From HGM20899 sp964615195 (lineage in GTDB: Bacteria > Pseudomonadota > Gammaproteobacteria > Enterobacterales > Succinivibrionaceae): a stretch of 6,971 nucleotides of DNA. This document shows positions 6,783 to 6,971 of the stretch, piece after piece. The stretch covers positions 1 through 6,971 of the forward strand of contig CAZTNG010000099.1 in assembly GCA_964615195.1 (NCBI GenBank), written 5' to 3'. The position numbers and the translations under genes are program-made. The notes beneath the pieces are model-generated. The model ran no database searches. It saw only the letters and a program-made list of their open reading frames with translations, and had not been told where the DNA came from. Positions within the stretch are counted from its first letter, which is position 1; each line of letters begins with the position of its first letter.

Positions 6783-6806
6783 TCATTGATATCAGTAATG
6801 ATTTTT
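6783..6806 (+). terminator. Weak intrinsic terminator after the DUF1266-like gene
   Basis: TCATTG (6783-6788) pairs with TAATGA (6796-6801) with one G-U pair, around a 7-base loop, and is followed by TTTTT (6802-6806). It begins about 20 bases after the stop codon. The stem is short and AT-rich. An overlapping hairpin, TGATTTT/AAAATCA (6799-6805 with 6809-6815), competes with it. The position supports a terminator more than the stability does. Confidence 0.4.
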
Positions 6807-6815
6807 ATAAAATCA

Positions 6816-6971
6816 AGTTTGTATCGCAACACAATAAAAGTATCTAAGAAATAGATATAAGCTTGCTTGATTAAACGCCATAATAATAAGATTCAATATC
6901 GTTATATTATCTCCTGTTTTGTTAGCACTATAACTACATAAACCTTGCCTTATATAGTATAATTTAACCAC
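6816..6971. other. AT-rich tail with no clear gene
   Basis: No coding frame of useful length is visible on either strand. On the minus strand an AGGAG-like sequence (complement of CTCCT at 6911-6915) lies upstream of a 22-codon frame (6881 down to 6813), but the spacing to its ATG is about 30 bases, far too long. On the plus strand a perfect TATAAT stands at 6958-6963, eight bases from the window end. Its best -35 partner, TACATA at 6935-6940, matches only 3 of 6. It may be a promoter for a gene just outside the window. Confidence 0.4.

Noticed and set aside
101..6798. ATATCAGTAA shared between 101-110 and 6789-6798 as possible element ends
   Set aside because: Only 10 bases, the same orientation, nearly 6.7 kb apart, with no transposase or target duplication. 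It is expected by chance in AT-rich DNA.
6813..6881. 22-codon minus-strand frame (MAFNQASLYLFLRYF...)
   Set aside because: Very short; the only ribosome-like sequence is about 30 bases from its ATG, and it overlaps the hairpins after the DUF1266-like gene.
1..6971. CRISPR array, tRNA, rRNA or phage genes
   Set aside because: No regularly spaced repeats, no cloverleaf-like segments with a TTCGA-type T-arm, and no phage or transposase motifs were found on reading both strands.

Overview
The window looks like chromosomal DNA from an AT-rich Gram-negative bacterium. It is roughly one third G+C by eye, with A/T-ending codons throughout. MacA and MacB align well, from memory, with the Escherichia coli proteins over nearly their whole length, and the third gene encodes an outer-membrane lipoprotein. 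A gammaproteobacterium with a reduced-GC genome is the best guess; species cannot be read from this sequence.

Layout. Bases 1-60 are locally richer in G+C (27/60 by count) and open in frame 1 until a stop at 58-60, so they may be the 3' end of a gene that begins outside the window. Bases 61-330 are AT-rich and noncoding. They hold a small hairpin, an 11-bp exact repeat, and an imperfect direct repeat (TTGTAACA/TTGTCACA) spaced one helical turn apart, just before the first gene.

Bases 364-4948 form a compact three-gene operon: macA (periplasmic adaptor), macB (ABC transporter with ATPase and membrane parts in one chain) and a NodT/OprM-type outer-membrane factor. The gaps are 40 and 9 bases, and the ribosome site of the third gene overlaps the macB stop codon. 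Together they encode all three parts of a MacAB-type efflux pump or exporter: MacB uses ATP to drive transport, MacA bridges the periplasm, and the lipoprotein channel opens through the outer membrane. E. coli uses a TolC encoded elsewhere; the layout here is closer to PvdRT-OpmQ of Pseudomonas. The substrate cannot be deduced. A strong intrinsic terminator closes the operon at 4981-5026.

Bases 5027-5322 contain an unexplained 63-codon open frame (5110-5301). It reads like a membrane-protein fragment, faintly like YggT, and has no convincing start. A 479-residue soluble protein follows (5323-6762), whose middle resembles the DUF1266 family of unknown function. A weak terminator-like hairpin follows it. 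The last ~150 bases hold no clear gene, though a perfect TATAAT close to the end may be a promoter for something beyond the window.

I see no CRISPR array, tRNA, rRNA or intact mobile element. The operon is a known type of system. The less ordinary parts are the DUF1266-like gene, the open frame before it, the serine tract in MacA and the repeat upstream of macA.
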